A stretch of 36,097 nt of DNA from Cyanobacteria bacterium GSL.Bin1 (GTDB lineage Bacteria; Cyanobacteriota; Cyanobacteriia; Cyanobacteriales; Rubidibacteraceae): assembly GCA_009909085.1 (NCBI GenBank), contig JAAANX010000134.1, positions 1-36,097 of the forward strand, in the 5' to 3' direction. Made by a program: the position numbers and the translations under genes. The notes beneath the pieces are model-generated. The model was not told the origin of the DNA. It did no database searches and saw only the letters and a program-made list of their open reading frames with translations. This document shows positions 1 to 7,179 of the stretch, in pieces. Within the stretch, counting starts at the first letter, position 1, and every line of letters begins with the position of its first letter.

Positions 1-93
1 GTAAGCCCCGTCGAAGTGTCGGGGGCGATGTGCCTAGATAACTGGCGTAGGGGAGCAATGCCCGTTCGTGAGGATGGGAAGCCAGCACTCTAA
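1..93 (+). CDS. Partial CDS: C-terminal tail of a probable IS200/IS605-family TnpB
   Basis: An open frame enters from outside the window and ends at TAA. It encodes 30 residues, finishing with MPVREDGKPAL. The frame runs directly into a strong hairpin flanked by GAAGCC and GGAGGATGTCAC. This is how many tnpB genes end, with the omega RNA overlapping the 3' end of the coding sequence. A similar arrangement lies at the other edge of the window on the opposite strand, where the tail contains TIKREGRKTGEA. The catalytic RuvC part is outside the window, so the family call rests on tail and hairpin context only. It could instead be the end of another short gene. Confidence 0.45.
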   Translation, partial: VSPVEVSGAMCLDNWRRGAMPVREDGKPAL

Positions 94-121
94 TCTCTGA
101 TTGAGTGCTGGAGGATGTCAC
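76..121 (+). ncRNA. Probable omega-RNA 3' end / right end of an IS200/IS605-type element
   Basis: CCAGCACTC (82-90) pairs perfectly with GAGTGCTGG (103-111). After one bulged T, AATC pairs with GATT around a TCT loop. The hairpin is preceded by GAAG and followed by GAGGATGTCAC. The hairpin near the right window edge (35987-36017, minus strand) has the same layout: GAAGCC, a stem of about 13 pairs with a three-base loop, then GGGAGTACGTCAC. Sequence conserved only outside two unrelated stems suggests a structural RNA or a transposase-recognised end. By analogy with TnpB systems, the guide would start just after GTCAC. Confidence 0.5.
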
Positions 122-130
122 CTAATTCCC

Positions 131-163
131 TCCCCTTTTTAACACAACAGAGAGGGGAATTTT
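131..163. terminator. Weak hairpin with T-tract
   Basis: TCCCCT (131-136) pairs with AGGGGA (153-158) and is followed by ATTTTT on the plus strand. On the minus strand the same stem is followed by AGGGAATTAGG, with no U-tract. It lies between the element end and the convergent gene that starts downstream. The stem has only six pairs with a 16-base loop, so termination is uncertain. Confidence 0.3.
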
Positions 164-173
164 TCTGACTTAT

Positions 174-737
174 TTACCGAATTGGGTTCCAGTTAGATGA
201 GACCTGTAGCTCACTATAAGGCTTGGGGCAAACTTTGGCTTGTTGATGAACTTTTGATGAGAAAATTGGCTGATAAGTGTCACCCGTTAGATACTCTAAG
301 GTACTTCTTATCGCTTGTTGAGTGAGATACGATATATTCTGATCTGGTTGATTATTAACCGCAGGGACTAAAATCCAATAAGCATCAAGTTGTTTTCCGT
401 ACACTCTTTTGATGAAAGATAATAAAGAATAAGGAGGATTGGGGTAAGAAATACCAATCTCAGGTTGCTCATAGTTGGGAAGAAAATGTTTGATAATTAT
501 TTCGGGATTCATTTCATCTAAGAGAAGATATGACCCAATGAAAATTACCGTTTTTGCTTGAGCCACTCGAGAGGCTAGGCTTGAAGATAAATGATAAACA
601 CTGAGGGCTTGAATGGACTTAAGACTTTTCTGTTTTATCGCTTCTGCAATGTGACGCCCTGCACTGTTATCCGCTTTTCTTTTATCCCCATAGCCTATAA
701 CCAAAAGCGGCACTTCTTGACCTGAGGAATCACTCAT
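174..737 (-). CDS. Hydrogenase maturation protease-like protein (M52 fold), probably degenerate
   Basis: The 187-residue product opens with LLVIGYGDKRKADNSAGRHIAEAI. This resembles the N-terminal signature of HybD/HycI/HoxW nickel-hydrogenase endopeptidases, where GxGNxLxxDDGxG is followed by a helix. Family members trim the C terminus of the hydrogenase large subunit. Here the usual N after G is D, and DDG is replaced by DNS, so a metal-binding acidic residue appears to be lost. Alternating hydrophobic strands (TVIFIGSYLLL, YWILVPAV) fit the alpha/beta fold. No hydrogenase gene lies in the window. It may be a non-proteolytic relative or a divergent copy. The start is an ATG followed by a plausible frame; I see no strong ribosome site. 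Confidence 0.45.
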   Translation of the reverse strand: MSDSSGQEVPLLVIGYGDKRKADNSAGRHIAEAIKQKSLKSIQALSVYHLSSSLASRVAQAKTVIFIGSYLLLDEMNPEIIIKHFLPNYEQPEIGISYPNPPYSLLSFIKRVYGKQLDAYWILVPAVNNQPDQNISYLTQQAIRSTLEYLTGDTYQPIFSSKVHQQAKVCPKPYSELQVSSNWNPIR

Positions 738-1221
738 AGTTGATTAAGAAATATAATTTAAAGCTTGATCTTAGTTTTGAATTATAGTTTTTATTTAAAA
801 AATCTGCAATAAAACTCATTACAGTAAAACTGAATTAAAACTCTTAATTTTGAGATTTTATTGAGTTTCTTTTTCCAGATTATTACGGGTTTTCTGATCA
901 AAAGCACAGTTTGGTTTTATCTTGAATCGATAATTTTTATGATATAAAAAACTTTCTTTGAGAATAAACTGTTGCGATAGTAAAAACTGCTCACTCATCA
1001 AAAGTAATCCTTAACGAACTAAACCCCTTATTTAGGTTTGATCCCAATTGTTTTTAGTCATCTCATTTCCCATCCTCACTGTAAGCATTATCTTTTTGAT
1101 TGCAAGTTTGTGTCTTATTCACTCTGTGACACCAATAGAGAGCGAAAGATCTATTTGTGATTAATTAACTATTCAGTTATATTTAGAAATAAGGAGTTAT
1201 GTAAATCAGAGGTTACAAGCA
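738..1221. other. 484-bp AT-rich intergenic region upstream of petC
   Basis: It separates a divergent gene pair, so it should hold promoters for both the hydrogenase-protease-like gene and petC. The DNA is very AT-rich, with runs such as TTTTTATTTAAAAAA. AAGGAG (near 1191) lies about 25 bases ahead of the petC ATG, too far to be its ribosome site; AGAGGTTAC is the nearer candidate. I saw no convincing long open frame, RNA gene or transposon remnant here. Confidence 0.4.
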
Positions 1222-1767
1222 ATGGATCATCCCAATCGCTTACCATTGGACAATTCTGTCCCTTCAGTTTCTCGACGACAGCTACTCAACTTTTTTACGG
1301 GTGCGGTTGTAGCGAGTACCGCTGGGGCTGCCCTTTATCCGGTGCTCAAATCCTTTACGCCTCCTTCAGTAGGAAATGGAAACAAGGGCATCATCGCTAA
1401 AGACAAAATGGGGCATCCCATACCAGCCAGTCAGATTTTAAGTCAACCGGTAGGAACCCGCGCCCTGGTTGCTGGATTAGCCGGAGAACCCACCTATTTA
1501 ACCGTACAAGAAAATCAAACCCTTGGCGATAGGGGAATTGTTGATAATTGTACGCACTTGGGTTGTACATTTCCCTGGAATGAAAATGCCCAACAGTTCC
1601 AATGCCCTTGTCATGGTTCTCGCTTCGCCCCAGATGGTTCTGTAGAAAGGGGTCCAGCGGATCGTCCTTTGAAGTTAGTTCATGTTGCGGTTAAAGATGA
1701 CCAGATTTGGATTTTCCCTTGGACAGAAACTGATCCCCGTACTGGAGAAACCCCTTGGTGGGTTTAG
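1222..1767 (+). CDS. petC: Cytochrome b6f-type Rieske iron-sulfur protein, stand-alone copy
   Basis: This 181-residue Rieske protein would pass electrons from plastoquinol to cytochrome f or another acceptor at the thylakoid or plasma membrane. The two cluster-binding boxes are intact: CTHLGC at 110-115 and CPCHGS at 128-133. An N-terminal SRRQLLNFF precedes a hydrophobic segment (about 23-42), giving the usual Tat-like uncleaved anchor, and PWTETDPRTGETPWW is the typical C terminus. The major cyanobacterial petC sits upstream of petA. Here a convergent unrelated gene begins 20 bases after the stop, so this is probably an accessory isoform of the PetC2/PetC3 kind. The box sequences, with FPWNENAQQFQCPCHGSRF, are also less canonical than main-copy PetC. 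I infer the isoform; Rieske identity is certain. Confidence 0.93.
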   Translation: MDHPNRLPLDNSVPSVSRRQLLNFFTGAVVASTAGAALYPVLKSFTPPSVGNGNKGIIAKDKMGHPIPASQILSQPVGTRALVAGLAGEPTYLTVQENQTLGDRGIVDNCTHLGCTFPWNENAQQFQCPCHGSRFAPDGSVERGPADRPLKLVHVAVKDDQIWIFPWTETDPRTGETPWWV

Positions 1768-1787
1768 TTTAATGATTCTGTTCTGCT

Positions 1788-2747
1788 TCAGGCAACACGC
1801 AGGAGTTCAGTGAGAATAGCTTCTACCGGGCGCGGTTCCCAATTTAATTCTTTTCTGGCTTTGCTGGCATCAACGCGCACACAGCGGTCATAAATATAAT
1901 GAACTCGTTCTCGACTCAGGGGCGGTTGCCAATTCAGGAAATGTCCAATGGGGGTGAGAAGACTACCTAACAAACGAATTAACCATTGGGGTGCTTCTTT
2001 GGGCGTGGCAATCCCGGTTTTTTCACTCAGGAAGTCGAACATTTCGCCAATGGTCAGTTCACCAGCAGAGATAATGTAGTGTTCTCCAGAATGTCCAATC
2101 GCAACCGCGTTGAGCATTGCTGTTACGAGATCGTCTACATGAACAATGCCAGTGGGCCGATCGCGCCCTGGCCAAAATTTTAAGTTCCCACTGCGAAAAA
2201 GCTTGACAATCTGACCAAAGTGAGGATCATCTCCCCCAAAAATACCTGAGGGTAAAACACTAACCACCGGTAAGCCTTGTTCTGCCATTTGATCAACGAG
2301 GTTCTGTGCTTCGTACTTCGTCCAATCATACGCCGAAGAGAAGCCCGTTTGTTGTCGAGTAAACGTTTCATCAACCACTTGCCCTTGCGTATCTCCGAGA
2401 ACGCCAATGGTGCTGCAATAGACAATTTTTGACACCCCTTGGGCTTGTGCCGTTTCCATCACTGCTTGCGTGCCTTCAATATTCACCCGTGCCATAGCTT
2501 GGGCATTGACGACGCCTAATTCCACATAAGCCGCCACATGAAACACCACATCCACCCCGGACATTGCTTTTTCTAAAATTGCGCGATCGCAGATGTCTCC
2601 TTTGACCAATCTGACTTGCGACGCTGCCAGTCGGGATAAATCACTGGTGGGACGCACCAAGCCCACCACTTCATCCCCCCTTTTTTCTAAGGCCCGTACT
2701 AGGTGAGAACCGGTAAATCCATTTGCCCCTGTTACTAACGCTTTCAT
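1788..2747 (-). CDS. NAD-dependent epimerase/reductase, probable ceramide reductase (CerR-like)
   Basis: A 319-residue extended short-chain dehydrogenase. The Rossmann motif TGANGFTG (G7, G10, G13) and catalytic YDWTK (Y140, K144) are present, and the overall sequence resembles dihydroflavonol-reductase/3-beta-HSD-like epimerases. Its ATG overlaps the upstream GNAT stop codon as ATGA, so the two are translationally coupled. In Caulobacter, a NAD-dependent epimerase-family protein (CerR) acts with SPT and the bacterial ceramide synthase to reduce the 3-oxo group of the sphingoid backbone. The same three families are adjacent here in operon order. Family is clear from sequence; the CerR role is inferred from neighbours. 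Alternatives are hopanoid-associated sugar epimerase (HpnA-like) or another DFR-like enzyme. Confidence 0.7.
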   Translation of the reverse strand: MKALVTGANGFTGSHLVRALEKRGDEVVGLVRPTSDLSRLAASQVRLVKGDICDRAILEKAMSGVDVVFHVAAYVELGVVNAQAMARVNIEGTQAVMETAQAQGVSKIVYCSTIGVLGDTQGQVVDETFTRQQTGFSSAYDWTKYEAQNLVDQMAEQGLPVVSVLPSGIFGGDDPHFGQIVKLFRSGNLKFWPGRDRPTGIVHVDDLVTAMLNAVAIGHSGEHYIISAGELTIGEMFDFLSEKTGIATPKEAPQWLIRLLGSLLTPIGHFLNWQPPLSRERVHYIYDRCVRVDASKARKELNWEPRPVEAILTELLRVA

Positions 2748-3871
2748 AGTTCTTTCTCGTACATTCGATACGTTTTATAAATCTTGGCGCCGGTTTCTTC
2801 AATTAAACGACGGGACGGCAAATTATCAGCATACACCCAAGAGAGTTCCGCACTTTTGTAGGACTTTTTGTTTTGAAACGCCGCCTGAATCAAAGCCAGA
2901 GGCACCAACTTCCGGCGGTATTCTGGGAGGCAACAAATGACAATGACGCGTCCAGCGTGGATTTGCCGGCGATACCAGAGAAACTTAAGAATGCCCCACC
3001 AGTTGAGTTTGCCATTCACCTGTTTGAGCGCAATGTTATAGTCCGGGAGTCCCATAAAAAAGCCGATCATTTCACCATTATCCTCAGCAATGGGAAAAAC
3101 ATCGGGATCCACTAAATCTTGCAGCGATCGCGCTTGCGCCATAAACTCTTCTTCCGTGCGCGGCGTCGAACTCCAACTGTCTTCAAACAAGCGCGTAAAC
3201 AGCTCATAAATCTTCGCAATATCGGCTTGAAACCCTTCTCCTTTGGTCTGCAAGGGACGAAAGGTTATTCCCGAACGACAGGCAATGCGGTAGGCTCTCT
3301 CAAATTTATCACCTAGCCCTTCCTCCAGAGAAAGGTGATACGCATAAGCTTCTTTGGCAATGGTTCCACCGTGGGCTAGGAACAATTCTTCATAATACGG
3401 CGGGTTATAGGGCATCATAATTTGGGGAGGAGACTCAAAGCCATCCACCAGCCATAAGCAATTATTGTGAGTGGATAAATCAATGGGACCGCGCATTTGG
3501 GTCATCCCCTGTTCTCGCAACCAAGTTTCTGCCGCCTGAAATAAAGCGGTGGCAACCCCTTGGTCTTCAATGCACTCAAAGAAACCAAAAAAGCCAATAT
3601 TTTCTCCTTCTTTGGCAATTAAACGCTCATTGACTGCCGCCACAATCCGTCCCACAGGCACCTGATCAGCATTGAGAGCAATAAAAGGTTGAAAGCGACC
3701 ATATTGGTGAAAGGGATTTTCAGGGGAGAGTTCTTTTTCTGTCTCACTTTTCAGCGGAGGAACCCAATTCGGATCGGTTTGATAAACCCGCCATGGCAGA
3801 TTTAAAAATTGTTCTTTTTCAGCGGGAGTTGTTACCGGTTGTACCGTAACGCTTGTTTGGGAAGTAACCAC
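2744..3871 (-). CDS. YghO-like GNAT protein, probable bacterial ceramide synthase (bCerS-like)
   Basis: The 375-residue product begins with a variable segment, then PWRVYQTDPNWVPPL and later GFFGFFECIEDQ and MRGPIDLSTHNNCLWLVDGF. These blocks are characteristic of long GNAT-fold proteins annotated as E. coli YghO-like. The C-terminal part (GRVIVICCLPEYRRKLVPLAL and ELSWVYADNLPSRRLIEETGAKIYKTYR) is a typical acyl-CoA-binding GNAT region. In Caulobacter a protein of this type N-acylates the SPT product. The start is GTG with a weak ribosome site, 62 bases after the SPT-like gene, and the stop overlaps the next ATG. Membership in the YghO-like family is well supported. The acylation substrate is inferred from the gene trio. 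Confidence 0.7.
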   Translation of the reverse strand: MVTSQTSVTVQPVTTPAEKEQFLNLPWRVYQTDPNWVPPLKSETEKELSPENPFHQYGRFQPFIALNADQVPVGRIVAAVNERLIAKEGENIGFFGFFECIEDQGVATALFQAAETWLREQGMTQMRGPIDLSTHNNCLWLVDGFESPPQIMMPYNPPYYEELFLAHGGTIAKEAYAYHLSLEEGLGDKFERAYRIACRSGITFRPLQTKGEGFQADIAKIYELFTRLFEDSWSSTPRTEEEFMAQARSLQDLVDPDVFPIAEDNGEMIGFFMGLPDYNIALKQVNGKLNWWGILKFLWYRRQIHAGRVIVICCLPEYRRKLVPLALIQAAFQNKKSYKSAELSWVYADNLPSRRLIEETGAKIYKTYRMYEKEL

Positions 3872-3933
3872 AGCAATTTATTCTGGAGAATACAACGGAG
3901 TAGAGGAGGTGAGGAGAAATAAAAGGGTAAGAA

Positions 3934-5214
3934 TTAAGCACTAATGACCGGTTGGTAAACTAGATCGCGGGTTTGCACCATTGCTGAAACCAGTTGATCC
4001 ATTTCTGCTTCCGTATGCAAGGCATTGGCGGTAATGCGGAGTCGGGGTTTGGCAATAAACCAAATCGGAGAAACCCAAATATTATGATCAGCCAAGAGGG
4101 TGCGTCCAAAGTGCTTAGGATTAATTTCCGGCGGCAAGAGGACAGGAATCACATTCGTTTCGCCAATAGCTTCAAATCCGGCTTCTTTCAAACGCGATCG
4201 CAGATAGTGGGTATTGTATTGTAATTTTTGTACCAGTTGTGGATTACTACGCACTTGACGGATACTTTCTAGGGCAGCAGCAGTGGTCGGTGGCGGTAGT
4301 GAAATTGTCCCAATGGAGGTTGGCGACACATTTAATAAGGGGATTAACTCCGGAACATGAGAACTAATGGCAGCACCGGCTGAGGCAGCAAATTTAGAAA
4401 AGGTCGTCATTACTAAAGGGATGACGCCTCGCGCGATCGCGTCTCGGGGCGTCATTTGGAAATGTTCAAATATCCCATGCCCAGTTGCGCCAATTGCCCC
4501 ACTCCCATGGGCTTCATCTAAAAATAAAACACTGCCTTCATAATTAGACAGCACTTCAATCATTTCGGGTAAGGGGGCAATATCTCCATCCATGGAAAAA
4601 ACGGTATCAGTCACCACGAGAATCCGATCATCGGGACGAGCATATCGTTTTAACTTCCGGGCGAGATCTTGAGTATCACAATGTCGATAGGCTTTGACAC
4701 GGACTTTTGGGCTATGACCAAATACTTTACCGGAACGGGTATTAGCGTTAACAACTGCTGACACAATACAACCATGATTGAGCACATCAGTCATAATCAG
4801 GGTTTCTCTAGTATGCTCAAATCCGGGAACAGGAATAGCAAGATGACAAAAGGCATCGGCTAATGCTTGCGTTGCCATCCAAGCATTTAAGAACAACTGG
4901 GTATGAGGTAACCCTTTAAATGCGGAAATTTCCTCTTCGAGTTCCCGATGTAAATCAATGCGCCCACTCAGTACAGAACAGGAACTATTGGAAGTTCCAT
5001 AATGATGAATCGCATTGATCGCTGCTTCTTTAACCGCCGAATTTTGGACTAAGCCTAAGACATCATTGGTACAGAAAGTCAGAACAGTTTGTCGCGTGCC
5101 ATCTTTTGGGTGCTCAATCTCGACAAAGTTTCCTTGTTTACTATGGCAGATGTATTCATCGGGAGCAAGCCCACTCTGGTACCAGCGCTGGACATATTCT
5201 TTAACAGTTTGCAC
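3934..5214 (-). CDS. Alpha-oxoamine synthase, probable serine palmitoyltransferase
   Basis: A 426-residue PLP enzyme of the class II aminotransferase group that condenses an amino acid with an acyl thioester. Visible motifs are the SNSSCSVLSGRIDLHRELE block (75-93), NHGC near 146, DEAHGSG with D233 and H236, and TTFSKFAASAG with the probable Schiff-base lysine K274. Start choice: GTG at 5214, preceded by GAGGAG about nine bases upstream. The same fold includes BioF, KBL, HemA and CAI-1 synthase. Two features favour SPT: the TFSK pocket without a biotin context, and the neighbouring ceramide-synthase-like and reductase-like genes. Substrate (serine, palmitoyl-CoA or acyl-ACP) cannot be read from sequence. 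First gene of the operon. Confidence 0.75.
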   Translation of the reverse strand: MQTVKEYVQRWYQSGLAPDEYICHSKQGNFVEIEHPKDGTRQTVLTFCTNDVLGLVQNSAVKEAAINAIHHYGTSNSSCSVLSGRIDLHRELEEEISAFKGLPHTQLFLNAWMATQALADAFCHLAIPVPGFEHTRETLIMTDVLNHGCIVSAVVNANTRSGKVFGHSPKVRVKAYRHCDTQDLARKLKRYARPDDRILVVTDTVFSMDGDIAPLPEMIEVLSNYEGSVLFLDEAHGSGAIGATGHGIFEHFQMTPRDAIARGVIPLVMTTFSKFAASAGAAISSHVPELIPLLNVSPTSIGTISLPPPTTAAALESIRQVRSNPQLVQKLQYNTHYLRSRLKEAGFEAIGETNVIPVLLPPEINPKHFGRTLLADHNIWVSPIWFIAKPRLRITANALHTEAEMDQLVSAMVQTRDLVYQPVISA

Positions 5215-5302
5215 GAGTTCACTCCTCTCTCCTGGGTTTTAATAGCGACTACGCTTTGAGTCGGTTGATTGAAGGGTATATTCCTAGCCAGATTGTAGCA
5301 GG

Positions 5303-5319
5303 GGAGGTAAATGACCTCC
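5303..5319. promoter_or_regulatory. Small dyad upstream of the SPT-like gene
   Basis: GGAGGT and ACCTCC are perfect inverted repeats separated by five bases. They lie 89 bases upstream of the SPT-like GTG, inside the 201-bp region between two divergent genes. The dyad may be an operator, but six pairs can occur by chance. Confidence 0.25.
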
Positions 5320-5415
5320 ATTGCTTGTAAATCTTCTTTCTTTTGATAGTTTTCTCATTTCTCAATTATTGCTTCAATCGCCACTGTTACGCTACTCAAT
5401 CAGTTTAAAAAAAAT

Positions 5416-6075
5416 ATGGTAAATTATCTCATCACAGGAGCCAATCGTGGCATTGGCCTAGAATACTGCAAGCAGCTAAAAGCAAAAGGAGAAACAGTGA
5501 TTGCGGTTTGTCGCGAACCGAGTGAAGAATTGAAAAGTTTGGGGGGACAAATTGAATCAGGAATTGATGTTACCTCTGATGATTCGGTGACAGAACTTGT
5601 CAAACGCCTCCAAGGAACGACCATTGATGTCTTAATTAATAATGCCGGAATTATCGAAGCGAATTCCTTAGATGATTTGGACTTTGAGAGTTTAGAACGC
5701 CAATTCCGGGTCAATGCAGTGGCACCGTTGCGGGTCACGAAGGCCCTTTTACCGATGATTCCTCAAGGTGGGAAAATTATTTTAATGACCAGTCGCATGG
5801 GGTCAATTGAGGATAATACTTCTGGTGGTTTTTATGGCTATCGTATGTCAAAAACAGCGCTCAGTATGGCAGGGAAATCCTTAGCAGAAGATTTAAAGCC
5901 ACGCCAAATTGCTGTTGGGATTCTCCACCCAGGAATGGTGCAAACTCGCATGACCGGTTTCTCTGGCATTACACCTACCGAATCAGTGGAAGGATTATTA
6001 AAACGGATCGAAGAACTCAATTTAGAAAATTCTGGGACGTTTTGGCACGCGAAAGGAGAAGTGCTGCCTTGGTAA
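5416..6075 (+). CDS. Classical short-chain dehydrogenase/reductase (C-factor/carbonyl reductase-like)
   Basis: The 219-residue protein has TGANRGIG (G8, G12, G14) for NAD(P) binding, NNAG at 75-78, and YRMSK with catalytic Y142 and K146. The preceding active-site serine is in MTSRMGS (S126 or S130). Length and motifs fit the csgA/C-factor-type SDRs and sniffer-like carbonyl reductases. The ATG follows an A-rich run with no evident Shine-Dalgarno. It is divergent from the sphingolipid-like operon and could share a regulatory region with it, but nothing shows they share a pathway. The substrate is unknown. Confidence 0.85.
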   Translation: MVNYLITGANRGIGLEYCKQLKAKGETVIAVCREPSEELKSLGGQIESGIDVTSDDSVTELVKRLQGTTIDVLINNAGIIEANSLDDLDFESLERQFRVNAVAPLRVTKALLPMIPQGGKIILMTSRMGSIEDNTSGGFYGYRMSKTALSMAGKSLAEDLKPRQIAVGILHPGMVQTRMTGFSGITPTESVEGLLKRIEELNLENSGTFWHAKGEVLPW

Positions 6076-6084
6076 TTCGTTATT

Positions 6085-6141
6085 AGTCATTTGTCATTTG
6101 TCATTTGTCATTAGCTATTAACTGACAGAGGGCAAATGACT
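6085..6141. repeat. Heptamer tandem repeat (GTCATTT) with an inverted partner
   Basis: GTCATTT occurs in three full copies and one six-base copy (6086-6112), directly after the SDR stop. About 20 bases later, CAAATGACT (6133-6141) is the exact complement of AGTCATTTG (6085-6093), so the transcript can fold with several registers. Short tandemly repeated heptamers of this kind are known from cyanobacterial intergenic DNA. The A-run after the inverted copy would read as a U-tract only on the other strand, ahead of the hairpin, so it is not an obvious terminator. Confidence 0.7.
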
Positions 6142-6163
6142 CAGAAAAAATAACTGATTACTG

Positions 6164-6724
6164 CTAGAATGGCATCACATTTTCCACTAAAATTTTTGTG
6201 CCAATTCCCATTAAGATTAAACCACCAACAATTTCAACTTTGCCTTGGCAAAAATGACCAAAACGATGACCCATGAAAACGCCAAAAAAGCAAAGAATAA
6301 ATGTTACTAAGCCAATCATCGTTACCGTTAAGGGTAAGGGCATTTTGATGACAGATAAGCCAACGCCAGCGGCTAATGCATCAATACTGGTCGCGATCGC
6401 GAGTCCCAATAAAGTGGAAGTATCAAGGGGATTAAAGGGTTCTTCTTGCTCATCTTTTAAAGCTTCGTAGATCATATTTCCCCCTAACCATCCCAATAAA
6501 AGAAAAGCAACCCAATGCGCGATCGCGCTAACCAATTCCCGAAATCCTAATCCCATCATCCAGCCTAAAACGGGCATTAACGTTTGAAAGACACCAAAAA
6601 ATAACGCAATCTTCAACGCCTTATTAATTTTAATTCGTTTAATTAACAAGCCACTGGTCAACGAAACAGCCAGTGCATCTGCTGCTAAGCCAATGCCCAT
6701 TAAGCCAATTGTGAGAAGTTGCAT
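6164..6724 (-). CDS. mntP: MntP-family manganese efflux pump
   Basis: The 186-residue polytopic membrane protein has six hydrophobic segments in two halves. Each half carries the family acidic motif: LAADALAVS with D16, and ATSIDALAAG with D115. These aspartates correspond to residues required for Mn(II) export in this family. A short charged loop (KDEQEEPFNP) separates the halves. It stands alone, convergent with the SDR gene. I looked for a yybP-ykoY manganese riboswitch upstream, as precedes many mntP genes, and saw none. Regulation is therefore not evident. Family assignment is strong; manganese as substrate is by family knowledge. Confidence 0.88.
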   Translation of the reverse strand: MQLLTIGLMGIGLAADALAVSLTSGLLIKRIKINKALKIALFFGVFQTLMPVLGWMMGLGFRELVSAIAHWVAFLLLGWLGGNMIYEALKDEQEEPFNPLDTSTLLGLAIATSIDALAAGVGLSVIKMPLPLTVTMIGLVTFILCFFGVFMGHRFGHFCQGKVEIVGGLILMGIGTKILVENVMPF

Positions 6725-7095
6725 ATTTTGCTTCTATGAACAATAAAGGAACCGAAATTAGTTTCATCATAATGGTTTCTTTCTTTTAATTGGTTCACAA
6801 TTACTTCATATTCCCTTGATTTTTTTTTCATAGTTTGCTCTCGCTTTAAGACAAGAAAAAACTGTTCTTAGTTTCAAGGTGACACGATTCATCATCAGGA
6901 AATTAGAAAGTGACTTGATGAATTGAAAAAAATAGTTGTCAAACTCATCAATTGTCTCCATAAAGAATTTGAGGTAATTCTCTCAAGGAAAAAACCATTG
7001 TCTCCGTAAATATTACTATGTGTAACGATTTTCCCTGTCGCGAATGCAGCGAATTCCTGACTGGCGAGTGGCAATCATACCGATAAACGCTGAAT
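6725..7095. other. Intergenic region between mntP and sir, left part
   Basis: AT-rich DNA between divergent genes, expected to hold the mntP promoter. A near-match to an NtcA-type site, GTA-N8-TAT, lies at 7006-7019 but lacks the final C. No open frame or RNA gene was recognised. Confidence 0.35.
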
Positions 7096-7126
7096 TCAAG
7101 CTGAAAACACATGATACTCAAGCTGA
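7096..7126. promoter_or_regulatory. Pair of direct repeats TCAAGCTGA upstream of sir
   Basis: TCAAGCTGA occurs at 7096-7104 and 7118-7126. The copies are 22 bases apart, close to two helical turns, so a dimeric regulator could bind both on one DNA face. The first copy also lies in an imperfect palindrome, CTGAATTCAAG. The pair ends about 53 bases before the first possible sir start. The regulator is unknown; LysR-type sulfur regulators or the ribbon-helix-helix domain of Sir itself are possibilities. Confidence 0.4.
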
Positions 7127-7129
7127 GAA

Positions 7130-7173
7130 AGTGGATCCTACTTTGACTAGTGGACATTGAAAAATGATCCACT
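7130..7173. repeat. Inverted repeat next to the sir start
   Basis: AGTGGATC (7130-7137) and GATCCACT (7166-7173) are perfectly complementary across a 28-base loop. The second arm ends six bases before the upstream sir ATG. If transcribed, the stem would sit in the 5' leader. Confidence 0.4.
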
Positions 7174-7179
7174 CACGAT

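Noticed and set aside
3934-5214. BioF or 2-amino-3-ketobutyrate ligase annotation
   Set aside because: No biotin or threonine-degradation genes are nearby, and the neighbouring GNAT and epimerase genes fit the ceramide pathway better. Sequence alone cannot fully exclude it.
6725-6900. yybP-ykoY manganese riboswitch upstream of mntP
   Set aside because: I looked for the conserved GGGGAGUAG-type core and paired elements on the minus strand and found none.
7006-7019. NtcA site upstream of sir
   Set aside because: GTA-N8-TAT misses the consensus C, and there is no correctly spaced -10 box that I could defend.
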